Assembly (NCBI GenBank): GCA_949287085.1
Contig: CASEER010000006.1
Location: forward strand, 140,818 to 204,817
Length of the DNA: 64,000 nt
DNA from: an uncultured Coriobacteriaceae bacterium
GTDB lineage: Bacteria > Actinomycetota > Coriobacteriia > Coriobacteriales > Coriobacteriaceae
Reading direction: 5' to 3'
In this document: positions 34,735 to 44,487 of the stretch, one piece after another
Position numbering within the stretch: the first letter of the stretch is position 1
Layout: each line of letters starts with the position of its first letter
Translations under genes and position numbers: made by a program
The notes under the pieces: generated by a model
What the model saw: the letters and a program-made list of their open reading frames with translations, nothing else
What the model was told of the DNA's origin: nothing
The model's database searches: none

Positions 34735-35124
34735 ATGTTGCGTTTGGGAAAACGATTAATCTTGGCCGGGCTGGGTCTTTTACGATAGCAATCAGAAGCT
34801 TTCAGTGCGAGGCGCGGCGATGAAGAATGAATGGGGGCAACGTCGGACCCTGCGTTCGCCAGAGACGCGCAGAGCAAGGTCGGAATCGCCGCCTTAAAGA
34901 ATATGAAAGTTGCCGCATGGGGCGAGGGCGATCTATTGCAACTCGGTTTGCGGGATCAGCGCGTGCGGTATATGCACGGGGTGCTGCTGGGGGCACTGAA
35001 CGAGCACTGCTATTCGCAGCGACCAAACGCTCAACGTGCCAACGGACGCGTTCAAGAGAAAGTCCCATCGCGCCCGTGATTAGTCTTTTAGGATGGAATG
35101 TAGGGCGTCACTTCTGTAGGGGGC
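34735..35124. other. Gap in the island with a possible short ORF
   Basis: This is the largest gap in the island (390 bp). The plus-strand frame 34831-35079 (82 codons) has a coherent stretch, ALKNMKVAAWGEGDLLQLGL, but no good ribosome site and no recognised family. It could be a small gene or the tail of a lost gene at the position that the penicillin-binding protein occupies in the canonical cluster. I see no PBP motif in it. Confidence 0.35.
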
Positions 35125-36831
35125 ATGGCTATGAAAAATCTAACAGGCAATCTTATCGAGTTTTGCGCGATCACCAAGGCCGCCAAGAGTGCGATCAGCT
35201 CTGCGACTGGTAAAAACGATGCCGAGACGTGCCTACGGCAAGGCTGGCAAAAGGCCTTTGAGGGCAAGAAGTTCCAGCGCTTGGGCGGCGGGGATATTCG
35301 ATTCTCGTTTTCTGCGCGGAACATGGCGAGCAAGGAGCTGTGGTTCGAGGTCAAGCTGCGGCAGAACGACCCCAAAAAAGGCAGCGGGAAAAACGCCCTG
35401 CCGTACTTTACCTATGCGGTCGATGCCATGGATACCGAGGCACGCGAGTACGCCAGCTTGCACGATTTCGCCTACATAGCGCCCGATGTCTACCAGCAGC
35501 TCAAGGCTCTCGCACTGCCCGAGCCGTGGTCATTTGTCGACAAGGACAACGGCTACGAGATTTTGAGCTGGTACCTTAATGGCACCTTCCTGCATCTACT
35601 GGACGAGGGCAAGATTCTGTACGGGGCAGATGGCGAAGGCAAGATTGCAGCCTTTTGCACGGGCTTGGTGAACAGGAGCTTTGAGGATATCTACTGTGTG
35701 TGCGTGCCCAACACGAACGGTAAGGCCGAGTGGCGTGTTGATGCCTTTTGCCCCAAAGGTTCCAGGCATGCGGGCAAGCGCCTGGTGCGTACGTTTGGTA
35801 ACGAAATGCCCAAACGTGCTACGTACTATCATAACGTGACGGATGTGGTGTACGACGGCACGCTCGAGCTGGTGCCCGATTACGACCATCTTATGCATCG
35901 TCTTTATCGTATAGAGCTGTCTTCGCTTCGCCAGCTGTGCTTTGGTTCTTCCGAGGCTACCGAGGTAATACACAGGGCAGAGCGCGAGAAGGATCCCGCA
36001 AAGCGCGAGCAGGTCCTTAAGGATCTGACGGATACCGTTATGAACGACGAGAACCTGCATCGAACAATTTGGCGTGCCTTAAGCGATGCATGTAGCCTGG
36101 CGCAGACGCGCGCCCGGTATATGTTCTCTAGCGCTATTCCCGCTTGGAACCCGCAGCGCGGCGTGGGCGGCAAGGTGTTTTTCTGCCTGCCGTTGAGCTT
36201 GGTTGACGTTAACCGTGTCGATGCGGTGTTGGTTGCGGCTCGCGTTGAGGTTCAACGGGAGGGGCAGGTCTACGCCTACTACGAGGGCGCGACGCTCAAC
36301 TCCTTGCAGATGGCCTACAAGAGCGCGCGTACGCTGCAGCGCGTCGATGGAATGATGGGGTGGATTGAGTCCGCCTTCCCAACCCTGCATCGTGCGGACG
36401 AGGCGGGTCGAGCTCAGGAGCGCTCGGCGTTCTCGAGCTCCATAGCCCAAGAGATGACGCCCGCGCCAGTGCGGCCGGTTGTGGAGGAAGGTGCTGCCAC
36501 GCGTATAGCGCAGCTAATCCCCTCCGACCCCGTGATGGGAAAGTACGCCGTGCGGCCGGGCGATACCATTGGCATCCATCGCCGCAGCGAGTCTCCTCAG
36601 CCCAAGATCGAGTTGCCGTCGATCGAGACGTTCCACTACGTGTCGCAAAAGCACGGCACGTTCAACTGGTCCGGCGGCGCCTGGAGCTTTACGCAGCACG
36701 GTACCAACGGCACCGAGATCTTCCGTGCCGATGGCAGCGTGCAAAAGCTGGGCCCAGGGAGCACGGCTACGCTGTTCTCGGGCGACGAGCTTTCGTTTGC
36801 GGGATCGGCGCACATGCAGTTTTTGGCATAA
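35125..36831 (+). CDS. DUF3825 domain protein with C-terminal FHA domain
   Basis: This 568-residue soluble protein has three parts. The N-terminal region (1-125) is of unknown fold. A DUF3825-like domain spans about 128-310 (LPEPWSFVDKDNGYEILSWYLNGTFLHLLDEGKILYG ... FCTGLVNRSFEDIYCVCVPN), and a divergent FHA domain lies at about 470-568 with IHRRSE (Arg and Ser of the phosphothreonine pocket) and SQKHGTF...HGTNGT (His and Asn motifs). FHA domains bind phosphothreonine, so this protein is a likely reader of the kinases encoded next to it. ATG 35131 has better spacing from GGGGG than 35125; both are in frame. Confidence 0.75.
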   Translation: MAMKNLTGNLIEFCAITKAAKSAISSATGKNDAETCLRQGWQKAFEGKKFQRLGGGDIRFSFSARNMASKELWFEVKLRQNDPKKGSGKNALPYFTYAVDAMDTEAREYASLHDFAYIAPDVYQQLKALALPEPWSFVDKDNGYEILSWYLNGTFLHLLDEGKILYGADGEGKIAAFCTGLVNRSFEDIYCVCVPNTNGKAEWRVDAFCPKGSRHAGKRLVRTFGNEMPKRATYYHNVTDVVYDGTLELVPDYDHLMHRLYRIELSSLRQLCFGSSEATEVIHRAEREKDPAKREQVLKDLTDTVMNDENLHRTIWRALSDACSLAQTRARYMFSSAIPAWNPQRGVGGKVFFCLPLSLVDVNRVDAVLVAARVEVQREGQVYAYYEGATLNSLQMAYKSARTLQRVDGMMGWIESAFPTLHRADEAGRAQERSAFSSSIAQEMTPAPVRPVVEEGAATRIAQLIPSDPVMGKYAVRPGDTIGIHRRSESPQPKIELPSIETFHYVSQKHGTFNWSGGAWSFTQHGTNGTEIFRADGSVQKLGPGSTATLFSGDELSFAGSAHMQFLA

Positions 36832-36897
36832 GGGTACTGGCGACATGCTGTGTGGCGGCGCAGCTGGATACGTGCAAGGTTTTGACTGGGGGATCCC

Positions 36898-39261
36898 ATG
36901 CGATTTATCAACTTGGGCACCAATGAGGCTCTGCTTGATGGCGGGTTTAAGGAAATCAGCCCCATTTCTGCTACGGATGGGCCTTCTGGCTCCTATGGCA
37001 CAATCTACCATATACAACGCAACGGAATCCTCCCGGGCCTCTGCGTGGTCAAAGCACTGAATGATCACGGCGTTACGCTTGCAACGCAGGATATTCGGCA
37101 ATATGCGCTCTCTATTTACGAGCGAGAGAAATCGTGGAAAGAACTTCATAACGAGTTTCGGTGTCTTGTGGGGCTTAACGGCCTTATGGAGCAGGGTAAG
37201 TGGCATGTTCCGCGTGCATATGCTTACGGTGTGGTGGCAGAGGACTACGAGAGTGGGGAGTCGTTCATTCGTCCGGCTTTTGTGATGGACGAAATCGTGG
37301 GGGCATGTTCCCTTGCGACCATTACCGTCTCGCGATCCGAGCCGTTTCCCACGCGTGAGGTTGCACGTTTTGGGAAAATTCTGCTCAACATTATTGCTAG
37401 GCAATATGATGCTACACGCGTGGCGCATGCCGACCTGTCCCTTAACAACGTGTTCGTCCGACTGACGAATGAGGAGGAGTTCGAATGGGTGTATGTTATC
37501 GATTACGGGCAATCGCGCCACGAGTACGATAACGTTACGCCTACATGCGTAGGGCCGAGGTTGGGCACCCCTTCGTATGCCGCTCCTGAGGTCTTTCCCA
37601 GCGGATTTGTTGATGATCCTGGGTTAAGCAAAGAGCATGCATTTTTTTATAAAAGAAGAAACGAAAAAGAGGTAGACATATGGTCTACGGGTGCGCTTCT
37701 GTATACGTTGCGCACGTGGAGCCGTCCGCCCCTTAGGGCGACGCTGACCAACCTGGGGCCAATGTGCGGCAATAGGGTCATTAGCGATTCGGAATACTAT
37801 GGATTCCTCATGCTGGACAAGCGGCATGGCCTTGCTTTGCCGGATAGCCTGCGGCAGGCAAGCGAGGGAGACCGTTGCCTGAGCGAGGCGATTCAAATCT
37901 GCACGCGGTGGAATCCCGAAGAGCGCAAGGTTGAGGATATACAGCGTTGGCTCGATAGGGCAATTGAACTGAGTCGTGTGGGCAGGAGACAGAGATATGA
38001 AGCTGCGCCCGAAAAGACACCGCCCAGGCCGAAGAAAACCGGTGTCTTTGCGGCGATGTATAAGGTGTATCGTCAAGATGGATCGTCCTATTCCGACAAG
38101 AAGATGGATCTGCTCGTTTTCGGGTCAGACGAAAGCGGCTGCACACTGTCTCGCTGCAGCCTGCATGGGGAGAAGTTCCAGCTCAAGATGGTTGGAAACC
38201 CTATTGATATGTCTAACAAAGACTTGTCGGAAGATGGTAGAGTCGCTGGCGGCCCTTGGAAAGAAATCGAGGTCGTTTATTTCCGGCAGAAGATTGCACC
38301 CAAAACCATGGGCGCTTGGTTTTATAAATGCACACGGCTCAAAAAACTGTACGGAATAGAGAATCTCGACACGTCTCAAGTTACCGATATGCAGTTTCTT
38401 TTCACCCAATGCAGCTCTTTAGAGTACGTGGACGTAACGCACTTTGATACATCGCACGTTCAGCTTATGAATTCGATGTTTCGCCTCTGTACTTCGCTAA
38501 AAAGCATTGATGTATCGGGCTTTGACACCTCGAATGTTTGCTACATGGACTACATGTTCTGTGGCTGCTTCACGCTTGAGACATTGAACGTATCTTTCTT
38601 TGATACGTCTTGTGTGATGAGTTTCAGAGCGATGTTTCAAATGTGTAACGCCCTTAAAGCAATCGATGTCTCCCGATTTGTTACATCATCTGCAACAGAC
38701 TTCAGCGTAATGTTTGACGGTTGTTGTGAGCTATCTGACCTCGATGTATACAGATTCGATACCTCTAAAGCCGTAGATATGCACGCTATGTTTAGAAATT
38801 GCCAGAAGATAGACATCATTGATGTTTCTCGATTCGATGTCAGTAAGGTACAAGATTATTCTGAGATGTTTGCTTATTGCATCGCAATGCAGGGAGTGAA
38901 TACCTCACATTTCGTTACAACTTCAGGTTTAAATTTTAAAGGCATGTTTTCAGGCTGCGCAAACATTGAATTCATCGATATTAGCCGAATGGATTTCTCA
39001 CGTGCCTTAAGCGTTGAAAGTATGTTCGCGGATTGTAGCTCATTAAAAGTTCTGAATGGGGCTCCGCTTTCGGTTGGTCCCAATACTGAGACAAAGAATG
39101 TTTTTCTTGGTACGCAGGTTTTTGGAATCGACGGGTGGGACCACTTCGGAATCGAATCAAAACGAGGAAACAAGCCAAGTTATGCGAACGTTGCTCCAAA
39201 CGATCCATGCCCATGCGGAAGCGGAAAGAAGTACAAGAACTGTCACGGTCGGCGAAGCTGA
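36898..39261 (+). CDS. Protein kinase-DUF285 array-SEC-C fusion
   Basis: This 787-residue protein starts with an unusual protein kinase domain at about 15-365: Gly loop GSYGTIY (31-37), Lys52 in VVKAL, catalytic loop HADLSLNN (Asp179, Asn184), metal motif DYG (202-204) for DFG, GTPSYAAPE and DIWSTGALL. A hinge domain (FAAMYKVYRQDGSSYSDKKMDLLVFG, about 382) leads to about ten 26-residue DUF285 repeats (FDTS..V..M..MF..C..L..(I/L)DVS). The C-terminus NDPCPCGSGKKYKNCHG is a SEC-C zinc motif. There is no transmembrane segment, so it is cytoplasmic. GC content drops in the repeat half (38.4-39.2 kb), hinting at separate origin. Confidence 0.85.
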   Translation: MRFINLGTNEALLDGGFKEISPISATDGPSGSYGTIYHIQRNGILPGLCVVKALNDHGVTLATQDIRQYALSIYEREKSWKELHNEFRCLVGLNGLMEQGKWHVPRAYAYGVVAEDYESGESFIRPAFVMDEIVGACSLATITVSRSEPFPTREVARFGKILLNIIARQYDATRVAHADLSLNNVFVRLTNEEEFEWVYVIDYGQSRHEYDNVTPTCVGPRLGTPSYAAPEVFPSGFVDDPGLSKEHAFFYKRRNEKEVDIWSTGALLYTLRTWSRPPLRATLTNLGPMCGNRVISDSEYYGFLMLDKRHGLALPDSLRQASEGDRCLSEAIQICTRWNPEERKVEDIQRWLDRAIELSRVGRRQRYEAAPEKTPPRPKKTGVFAAMYKVYRQDGSSYSDKKMDLLVFGSDESGCTLSRCSLHGEKFQLKMVGNPIDMSNKDLSEDGRVAGGPWKEIEVVYFRQKIAPKTMGAWFYKCTRLKKLYGIENLDTSQVTDMQFLFTQCSSLEYVDVTHFDTSHVQLMNSMFRLCTSLKSIDVSGFDTSNVCYMDYMFCGCFTLETLNVSFFDTSCVMSFRAMFQMCNALKAIDVSRFVTSSATDFSVMFDGCCELSDLDVYRFDTSKAVDMHAMFRNCQKIDIIDVSRFDVSKVQDYSEMFAYCIAMQGVNTSHFVTTSGLNFKGMFSGCANIEFIDISRMDFSRALSVESMFADCSSLKVLNGAPLSVGPNTETKNVFLGTQVFGIDGWDHFGIESKRGNKPSYANVAPNDPCPCGSGKKYKNCHGRRS

Positions 39262-39305
39262 CGCTGACTCAACGACTTGGATTTTCGAGATGAAGGGCGT
39301 GCATC

Positions 39306-42300
39306 ATGGCTAGGCATTTTCGCTTTGAGATAAATAATCTGAACATTGCCCTTATAGCCAAGGGCGGCGATATTCGCACCCTCGTTGACCCGTTCTTGGC
39401 CGACGAGGTCGGCGAGGGCGGGTACGGAGAGGCCTACCGCGTCTTGCCCCAGCCCGGTTTTCCCGCTGCGGGTATCATGAAGGTATTCAACCATTGGCCG
39501 CTCGAGTGCGAGCCGGGAGACACGCGTCGCTACAACACTGGCTGGGACCTTGTCGATCGCGAGTACGAGATGCTCCGGCAGCTTGACGGCCTAGGTGGCC
39601 ATGTGCCCAAGGTCTTTGCGAGTGGCTATTACATCGAGGTGCAAAACAGCGGCAAGCTCCGCGTGCGCCCGGCTTTTGTTATGGAGGAAATTGGGGATCC
39701 TGCCAAGCCTCTATCGAACGTAGTTTCAAGCCACATGTCCGAGAAGCACAGCGGGTTTGATGCGAGCCGGACCGCAACGTTTGGGCTTAAGCTGCTGGAT
39801 ATCATCGATATGCTCCAAGACAGTTCTTCCCATCGTGCCGTTGCCCATGCCGACTTGAGCCCCAGCAACGTGTTCGTCCGTTTGTCCGAGGACGGACAGT
39901 CGTTTGAGTGGTTGTACCTGATCGACTTTGGGCAGGGCAAGTACTCTGCACAGGGTGTCACCCCGTCCAATTCGAAAGAAGGGGTCCGCTTTGGACAGCT
40001 TCCCTATACGGCTCCAGAGCTTGTGCCAAAGGTATTTCCCAAGGAGGGGGAACCGGAGTATCTGTTTGAACATGAGCGGTACTACGATAGCGAGCGAAAC
40101 CATGCTGGGGCAGACGTATGGTCGCTGGGTGCCTTGATGTACTACGTTGCCACAGGCGATGAACCCCGGCTGTCGGTGCACTACAAAAGTGGCGGGTATT
40201 GGCGCGGCGACGAGCAGATTGAGGACAGCCAAGAGGCGTATCGGATTCTTTTGAAAGAAAAGCGACCGGGAATCTGCCTGCCCGATTACATGAGCGAGGA
40301 AGGTGAGCTTAAACTCAGCAAGGCAATTCGGTGCTGCACGGAGTGGAACCCCTCCAAGCGTGACCGGGGTTACATCCGCCGTCTGCTGGAGCAGGCAGTT
40401 CAGGGTGGCCGCACCGAATCGCAGTTTGAGAGCATGTCGCAGGTGACACCGGTCACTCCTCCGCAGCGTGAGGAAAAGGGCAAAGCCGGTACCGTGTTAG
40501 CCGGTGCCTACAAGATGTACCGTTCGGATGGCACTCCGTTTTCTGAGAACGATATCGATCTGCTGCTCTTTGGTGATGCCAAAGACAAGATTGACGTCAA
40601 GGAGTATACATACCAAGGCATTCAATATGATGTGGTGCATACAGAGAAGCTCTACGACTTGTCTAAAGCTGGCTGGGGGGTTACGCACTGGGCGTGCGAT
40701 TCACCGTGGCAGACGGTGCAAATTGTAGACTTTGTAACTAAGGTTAAACCGCAGGCCATGACCGCATGGTTTGCGGGCTGCTCGCAGCTTGTTGACATCT
40801 TACATATCGACCGACTCGATACGTCGGCGACAACCGACATGCAGTTTTTGTTCCATGGGTGCTCTTCGCTTGAATACGTCGACGTGTTTGGCTTTGACAC
40901 CTCAAACGTTGAGCGCATGAATGCCATGTTCCACGATTGCTCGGCACTGGAGGGGGTCAACGTAAGCTCGTTTGACACAGCGAATGTTGTGTCAATGGCT
41001 GCTATGTTCCAAAACTGCTCTGCGCTTTCCGTGCTGGATGTTTCACGTTTTAGCACACGCAAGGTGAAGAACTTTTCCTATATGTTCAGTGGTTGCTCTA
41101 GGCTGTCACGCCTCGATGTTTCTAGATTCGATACATCATGCGCTACAAACCTCGGGTTCATGTTTAACGACTGCAGCGCGCTGCGTCGCTTGGATGTTTC
41201 CAGATTTGTGACCGGTGCCGCTACGTACATGGCCGCTATGTTCCAAAACTGCCGCATGCTCGACGTGATTGACGTATCGCATTTCGACACGTCGTCGGCA
41301 GAGAGCTTGGCGGGCCTTTTTATGGGCTGCGAGTCAGTTCGACATCTGGATGTATCGCGCTTCCAAACAGGGCGGGCCAAGGACATGCGGAGTATGTTTA
41401 GCAGGTGCAAGCTGCTACGATCTATCGATACGATTCATTTCGACACCTCGTGCGCAGTCAACTGCAACCACATGTTCAACGGCTGCTCGGCGCTGGAGCA
41501 TGTGGATGTCTCGCGTTTCCGCACCGGCAATGCGAAGTACTTGAACTCGATGTTCGCCGGCTGCTCTTCGCTAGAAGCCGTTGATGTATCTGGGTTCGAT
41601 ACATTAAAGGCAGTCGATCTGAGTTACATGTTCTATAACTGCTCGTCGCTTAAAAGCATTGGGGATGGGTTTGATCCCAAGCGTACGGGAGTGAACACAA
41701 CGGGTATGTTCGATGGGTGCGACAACCTTCCTTGCCCAGAAAACGTTTATGCCGCAATGTACAAAATGTACCATCAGGATGGATCGCCCTACTCGGACAA
41801 GAAGATGGACCTCTTGGTTTTTGGTCAAGGCGAGGAAGGCTGCCGTCTTGCGCGGTGCAGCTATTCCGGCGAGACATTTGATTTGAGGCAGATTGACCAA
41901 ACCCTCTCCATGCGCGACACGGTTTTTCATATGAAGGACGGTGTCTGCGATTCTCCGTGGCAGGACGTAGAAGCGGTGTTCTTTGCCAGCAAAGTGGCGC
42001 CAGAGAGCATGCGCGACTGGTTCGCGGGATGCGAGAGACTCAAATACTTGAGCCATATCGGCAACCTGGACGCCTCCCGTGCGACCGACATGCAGTTCCT
42101 GTTCTATGAATGCAAATCGCTTACGAGCCTCGATCTGTCCACGTTCGACACGTCGAGCGTTAGGTTCATGAATTCCATGTTCTCCGGCTGCTCCGCTCTT
42201 CGGTCTCTCGATGTGTCTGGCTTTGACACATCCGCTGCCTCAAATATGGGGTGGATGTTCTATGGTTGCTCCAACTTGGAATCCCTCGATGTTTCTGGCT

Positions 42301-43181
42301 TCCGCACCGGTGGGGTGAAGGACCTGCAGTCGATGTTCGACGGCTGCTCCTCCCTACAGTCCCTCGATGTCTCCCGCTTCGACACCTCGGGTGCCAAGAG
42401 GCTGAACCACATGTTCTATAACTGCTCTAGCCTCGAGTTCATCGATGTCTCTGGCTTCGAGACCAGTGCTGCTGAAGACCTTTGTGCGATGTTCTCCGGC
42501 TGCAAATCTCTCGAACGGTTGGATGTTTCCAGGTTCGACGCATCATCCGCTTCAAGGCTGTGCAGTATGTTCAACGACTGTTGGGAACTTCGCGAGCTCG
42601 ATCTTTCGCACTTCGATACTTCTAAGGCGACTTCTCTCGATTGCATGTTTGCCGACTGCTCGAAATTGAGGAAGCTCGACGTGTCGGGTTTTAATACTTC
42701 TCGCATCACGGACATGAGGCATGTATTTCTCAATTGCTCGTCGCTGACTGAGCTTGACGTAAGCCATTTTGATACAAGAAGCGCGGAAGATATGACCTGC
42801 ATGTTTGCTGGTTGTTCCGGTTTGCTCTCACTTGACGTTTCTAGCTTTGATACCTCATCGGCGACAGATATGGGATGCATGTTCAGTGGTTGCTCCGGTC
42901 TTACTCAGTTGGATATTTCCAACTTCAATACGAGCAAGGTTAAGAACTTCAAGTGTATGTTCTACCAGTGTTCGTCGCTCAAGCGGCTTAACGCAGAGAA
43001 TCTCAATCTTTTGAATGCGGCGGATGTGAGCTGGATGTTTGCCGATTGCGGTGCACTTGAAAAACTCCTGGGCTATCCATTTGCCGTCGGCAAGGATGCA
43101 AATACCGAGAATATGTACAATGGATGCAGCAAACTGCTCGATAAGCAGCAGATATATGTCATGCCGCTCAACAGTAATTGA
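39306..43181 (+). CDS. Protein kinase with two DUF285 repeat arrays
   Basis: This 1291-residue protein has an N-terminal kinase domain: GEGGYGEAY (36-44), Lys59 in IMKVF, HADLSPSN (Asp183, Asn188), DFG at 207-209, PYTAPEL and DVWSLGALMYY. Two copies of the hinge domain (AGAYKMYRSDGTPFSENDIDLLLFG near 399 and YAAMYKMYHQDGSPYSDKKMDLLVFG near 815) each precede a DUF285 array, of about 11 and 13 repeats with exact 78-bp periodicity in places. There is no signal peptide or membrane helix. The second hinge-array block is probably an internal duplication. It is 44 bp behind the sister kinase, so they are co-transcribed. Confidence 0.87.
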   Translation: MARHFRFEINNLNIALIAKGGDIRTLVDPFLADEVGEGGYGEAYRVLPQPGFPAAGIMKVFNHWPLECEPGDTRRYNTGWDLVDREYEMLRQLDGLGGHVPKVFASGYYIEVQNSGKLRVRPAFVMEEIGDPAKPLSNVVSSHMSEKHSGFDASRTATFGLKLLDIIDMLQDSSSHRAVAHADLSPSNVFVRLSEDGQSFEWLYLIDFGQGKYSAQGVTPSNSKEGVRFGQLPYTAPELVPKVFPKEGEPEYLFEHERYYDSERNHAGADVWSLGALMYYVATGDEPRLSVHYKSGGYWRGDEQIEDSQEAYRILLKEKRPGICLPDYMSEEGELKLSKAIRCCTEWNPSKRDRGYIRRLLEQAVQGGRTESQFESMSQVTPVTPPQREEKGKAGTVLAGAYKMYRSDGTPFSENDIDLLLFGDAKDKIDVKEYTYQGIQYDVVHTEKLYDLSKAGWGVTHWACDSPWQTVQIVDFVTKVKPQAMTAWFAGCSQLVDILHIDRLDTSATTDMQFLFHGCSSLEYVDVFGFDTSNVERMNAMFHDCSALEGVNVSSFDTANVVSMAAMFQNCSALSVLDVSRFSTRKVKNFSYMFSGCSRLSRLDVSRFDTSCATNLGFMFNDCSALRRLDVSRFVTGAATYMAAMFQNCRMLDVIDVSHFDTSSAESLAGLFMGCESVRHLDVSRFQTGRAKDMRSMFSRCKLLRSIDTIHFDTSCAVNCNHMFNGCSALEHVDVSRFRTGNAKYLNSMFAGCSSLEAVDVSGFDTLKAVDLSYMFYNCSSLKSIGDGFDPKRTGVNTTGMFDGCDNLPCPENVYAAMYKMYHQDGSPYSDKKMDLLVFGQGEEGCRLARCSYSGETFDLRQIDQTLSMRDTVFHMKDGVCDSPWQDVEAVFFASKVAPESMRDWFAGCERLKYLSHIGNLDASRATDMQFLFYECKSLTSLDLSTFDTSSVRFMNSMFSGCSALRSLDVSGFDTSAASNMGWMFYGCSNLESLDVSGFRTGGVKDLQSMFDGCSSLQSLDVSRFDTSGAKRLNHMFYNCSSLEFIDVSGFETSAAEDLCAMFSGCKSLERLDVSRFDASSASRLCSMFNDCWELRELDLSHFDTSKATSLDCMFADCSKLRKLDVSGFNTSRITDMRHVFLNCSSLTELDVSHFDTRSAEDMTCMFAGCSGLLSLDVSSFDTSSATDMGCMFSGCSGLTQLDISNFNTSKVKNFKCMFYQCSSLKRLNAENLNLLNAADVSWMFADCGALEKLLGYPFAVGKDANTENMYNGCSKLLDKQQIYVMPLNSN

Positions 43182-43264
43182 GGCACAAAAGCTATCCCCT
43201 TGTTCGATCAGCATCTTTTCCATCGTATAGAGAACGATGCGTTCACGTGGAGGGAGTCAACGCC

Positions 43265-44401
43265 ATGGCCGAGGCATTGAAGGTTTTCATCAAAGCGTTC
43301 TGCAAGGAGTTCACAACGGTGCCCGAGTGGCAGGCGCTGAGTTCGTACGATCGCAGTGTGAAATCAAAGTACGAGCCGAGTCGCATCTACCGGCTCGAGC
43401 CGGATGTCGTGCTTGCCCGGGCAATTCGGAGCTTTTCCGCAACATCGGACTACGGGTCGTTTGCCGAGCTGGTCCGCGACCGTACATCGAACGGCTCGCC
43501 TGTTGCCCGTGCCTTGCGAGGGGACGCTCAGCAGGTGTCTCAAGAGCTTATGAGAAGCGGCCGCGGCTATTTGAACATTAATTTGCAAGATGAGCTCAAA
43601 GCGGGGTTTGTTTGCAAGGCGGAGTTTCGCCATGCGTTCGACGAAGCGCTGCGACACGACGGGCTGGCTTACGACCTCGATGGATTTTGGAGGGCGGTGG
43701 ACAGCGAGCTCGCCGAGCTTTACCGCGTGTCCGCAGACGACTATGAGTCGATAATCGATGCACAGGCCGCTGCGATTTCTGCATGCGTATACGCCTGCCT
43801 GACCGGCGCGCGTGACAACAGGCAGCCTATGGGGTTCGCGCTTGAGACAACGCCCGTCGCCATCGGTAGGGTGGATTCGGCGTTCACGCCGGTCCCAAGC
43901 GGCGAGGCTCAGCTAGTTCCCGTTGTAATGGCAGGGCCGGACCCGGTGGACTATTGCGTTCAGGTTGCTGGAGACGCTAACGACGGCTGCGGTACCGTGT
44001 CTGTGTATCGGTTTTCTGCCGAGCAGGGCGCGCGGATTGGACGGCAGGACGAAGCGTGGTGCGCCGCCGACGGGCATTGCCCCGTGATTACCAAGGCGGC
44101 ATACGCCTCGCGGCATCACTGTGAGATCGAGTTCAAGGGTGGTCGCTGGATTGTTACCGATGTGGGAACCGATGGCAAGGGCAGCACAAGCGGCACGTTG
44201 ATAACGCCCGCCGATCTGGATGCTCTTCCCGTGCTGATGCATAAAGAGTCGGATAACCCTATAAGGTCGTGCGAGCTCCACCATGGCGACATGATTTGCG
44301 TACACCCTCAGCCCGTTACAGAGGGTGGCTACGATGCTGCCTATTATTCATGGACCTCGCATGTTCCCGACGAAAACTATCGGTTCGAGGTGCTCGCATA
44401 G
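43265..44401 (+). CDS. FHA-domain protein
   Basis: This 378-residue soluble protein has an N-terminal helical domain of about 200 residues with no family I recognise. It has a C-terminal FHA domain (about 255-378) with ARIGRQDE (Gly-Arg of the beta3-4 loop), YASRHHCEIEF (Ser-Arg-x-His motif) and VTDVGTDGKGSTSGT (in place of the D..S.NGT motif). The intact R and SRHH residues predict phosphothreonine binding. GGAGGGAG precedes ATG 43265. It lies directly after the kinases and before the phosphatase, so it is a likely adaptor or substrate. Confidence 0.8.
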   Translation: MAEALKVFIKAFCKEFTTVPEWQALSSYDRSVKSKYEPSRIYRLEPDVVLARAIRSFSATSDYGSFAELVRDRTSNGSPVARALRGDAQQVSQELMRSGRGYLNINLQDELKAGFVCKAEFRHAFDEALRHDGLAYDLDGFWRAVDSELAELYRVSADDYESIIDAQAAAISACVYACLTGARDNRQPMGFALETTPVAIGRVDSAFTPVPSGEAQLVPVVMAGPDPVDYCVQVAGDANDGCGTVSVYRFSAEQGARIGRQDEAWCAADGHCPVITKAAYASRHHCEIEFKGGRWIVTDVGTDGKGSTSGTLITPADLDALPVLMHKESDNPIRSCELHHGDMICVHPQPVTEGGYDAAYYSWTSHVPDENYRFEVLA

Positions 44402-44487
44402 GGCCCTGCCGATGCCGGTTGCGCAACTGTTGCAAGACATCAAAGAAAATGGGGTGGAAATACATCCGAATCACGAAGGGACACGAT

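Noticed and set aside
40893..43000. CRISPR-like array because of regular 78-bp units
   Set aside because: The periodicity is coding: in-frame 26-residue DUF285 repeats with diverged codons, not identical repeats with unique spacers.
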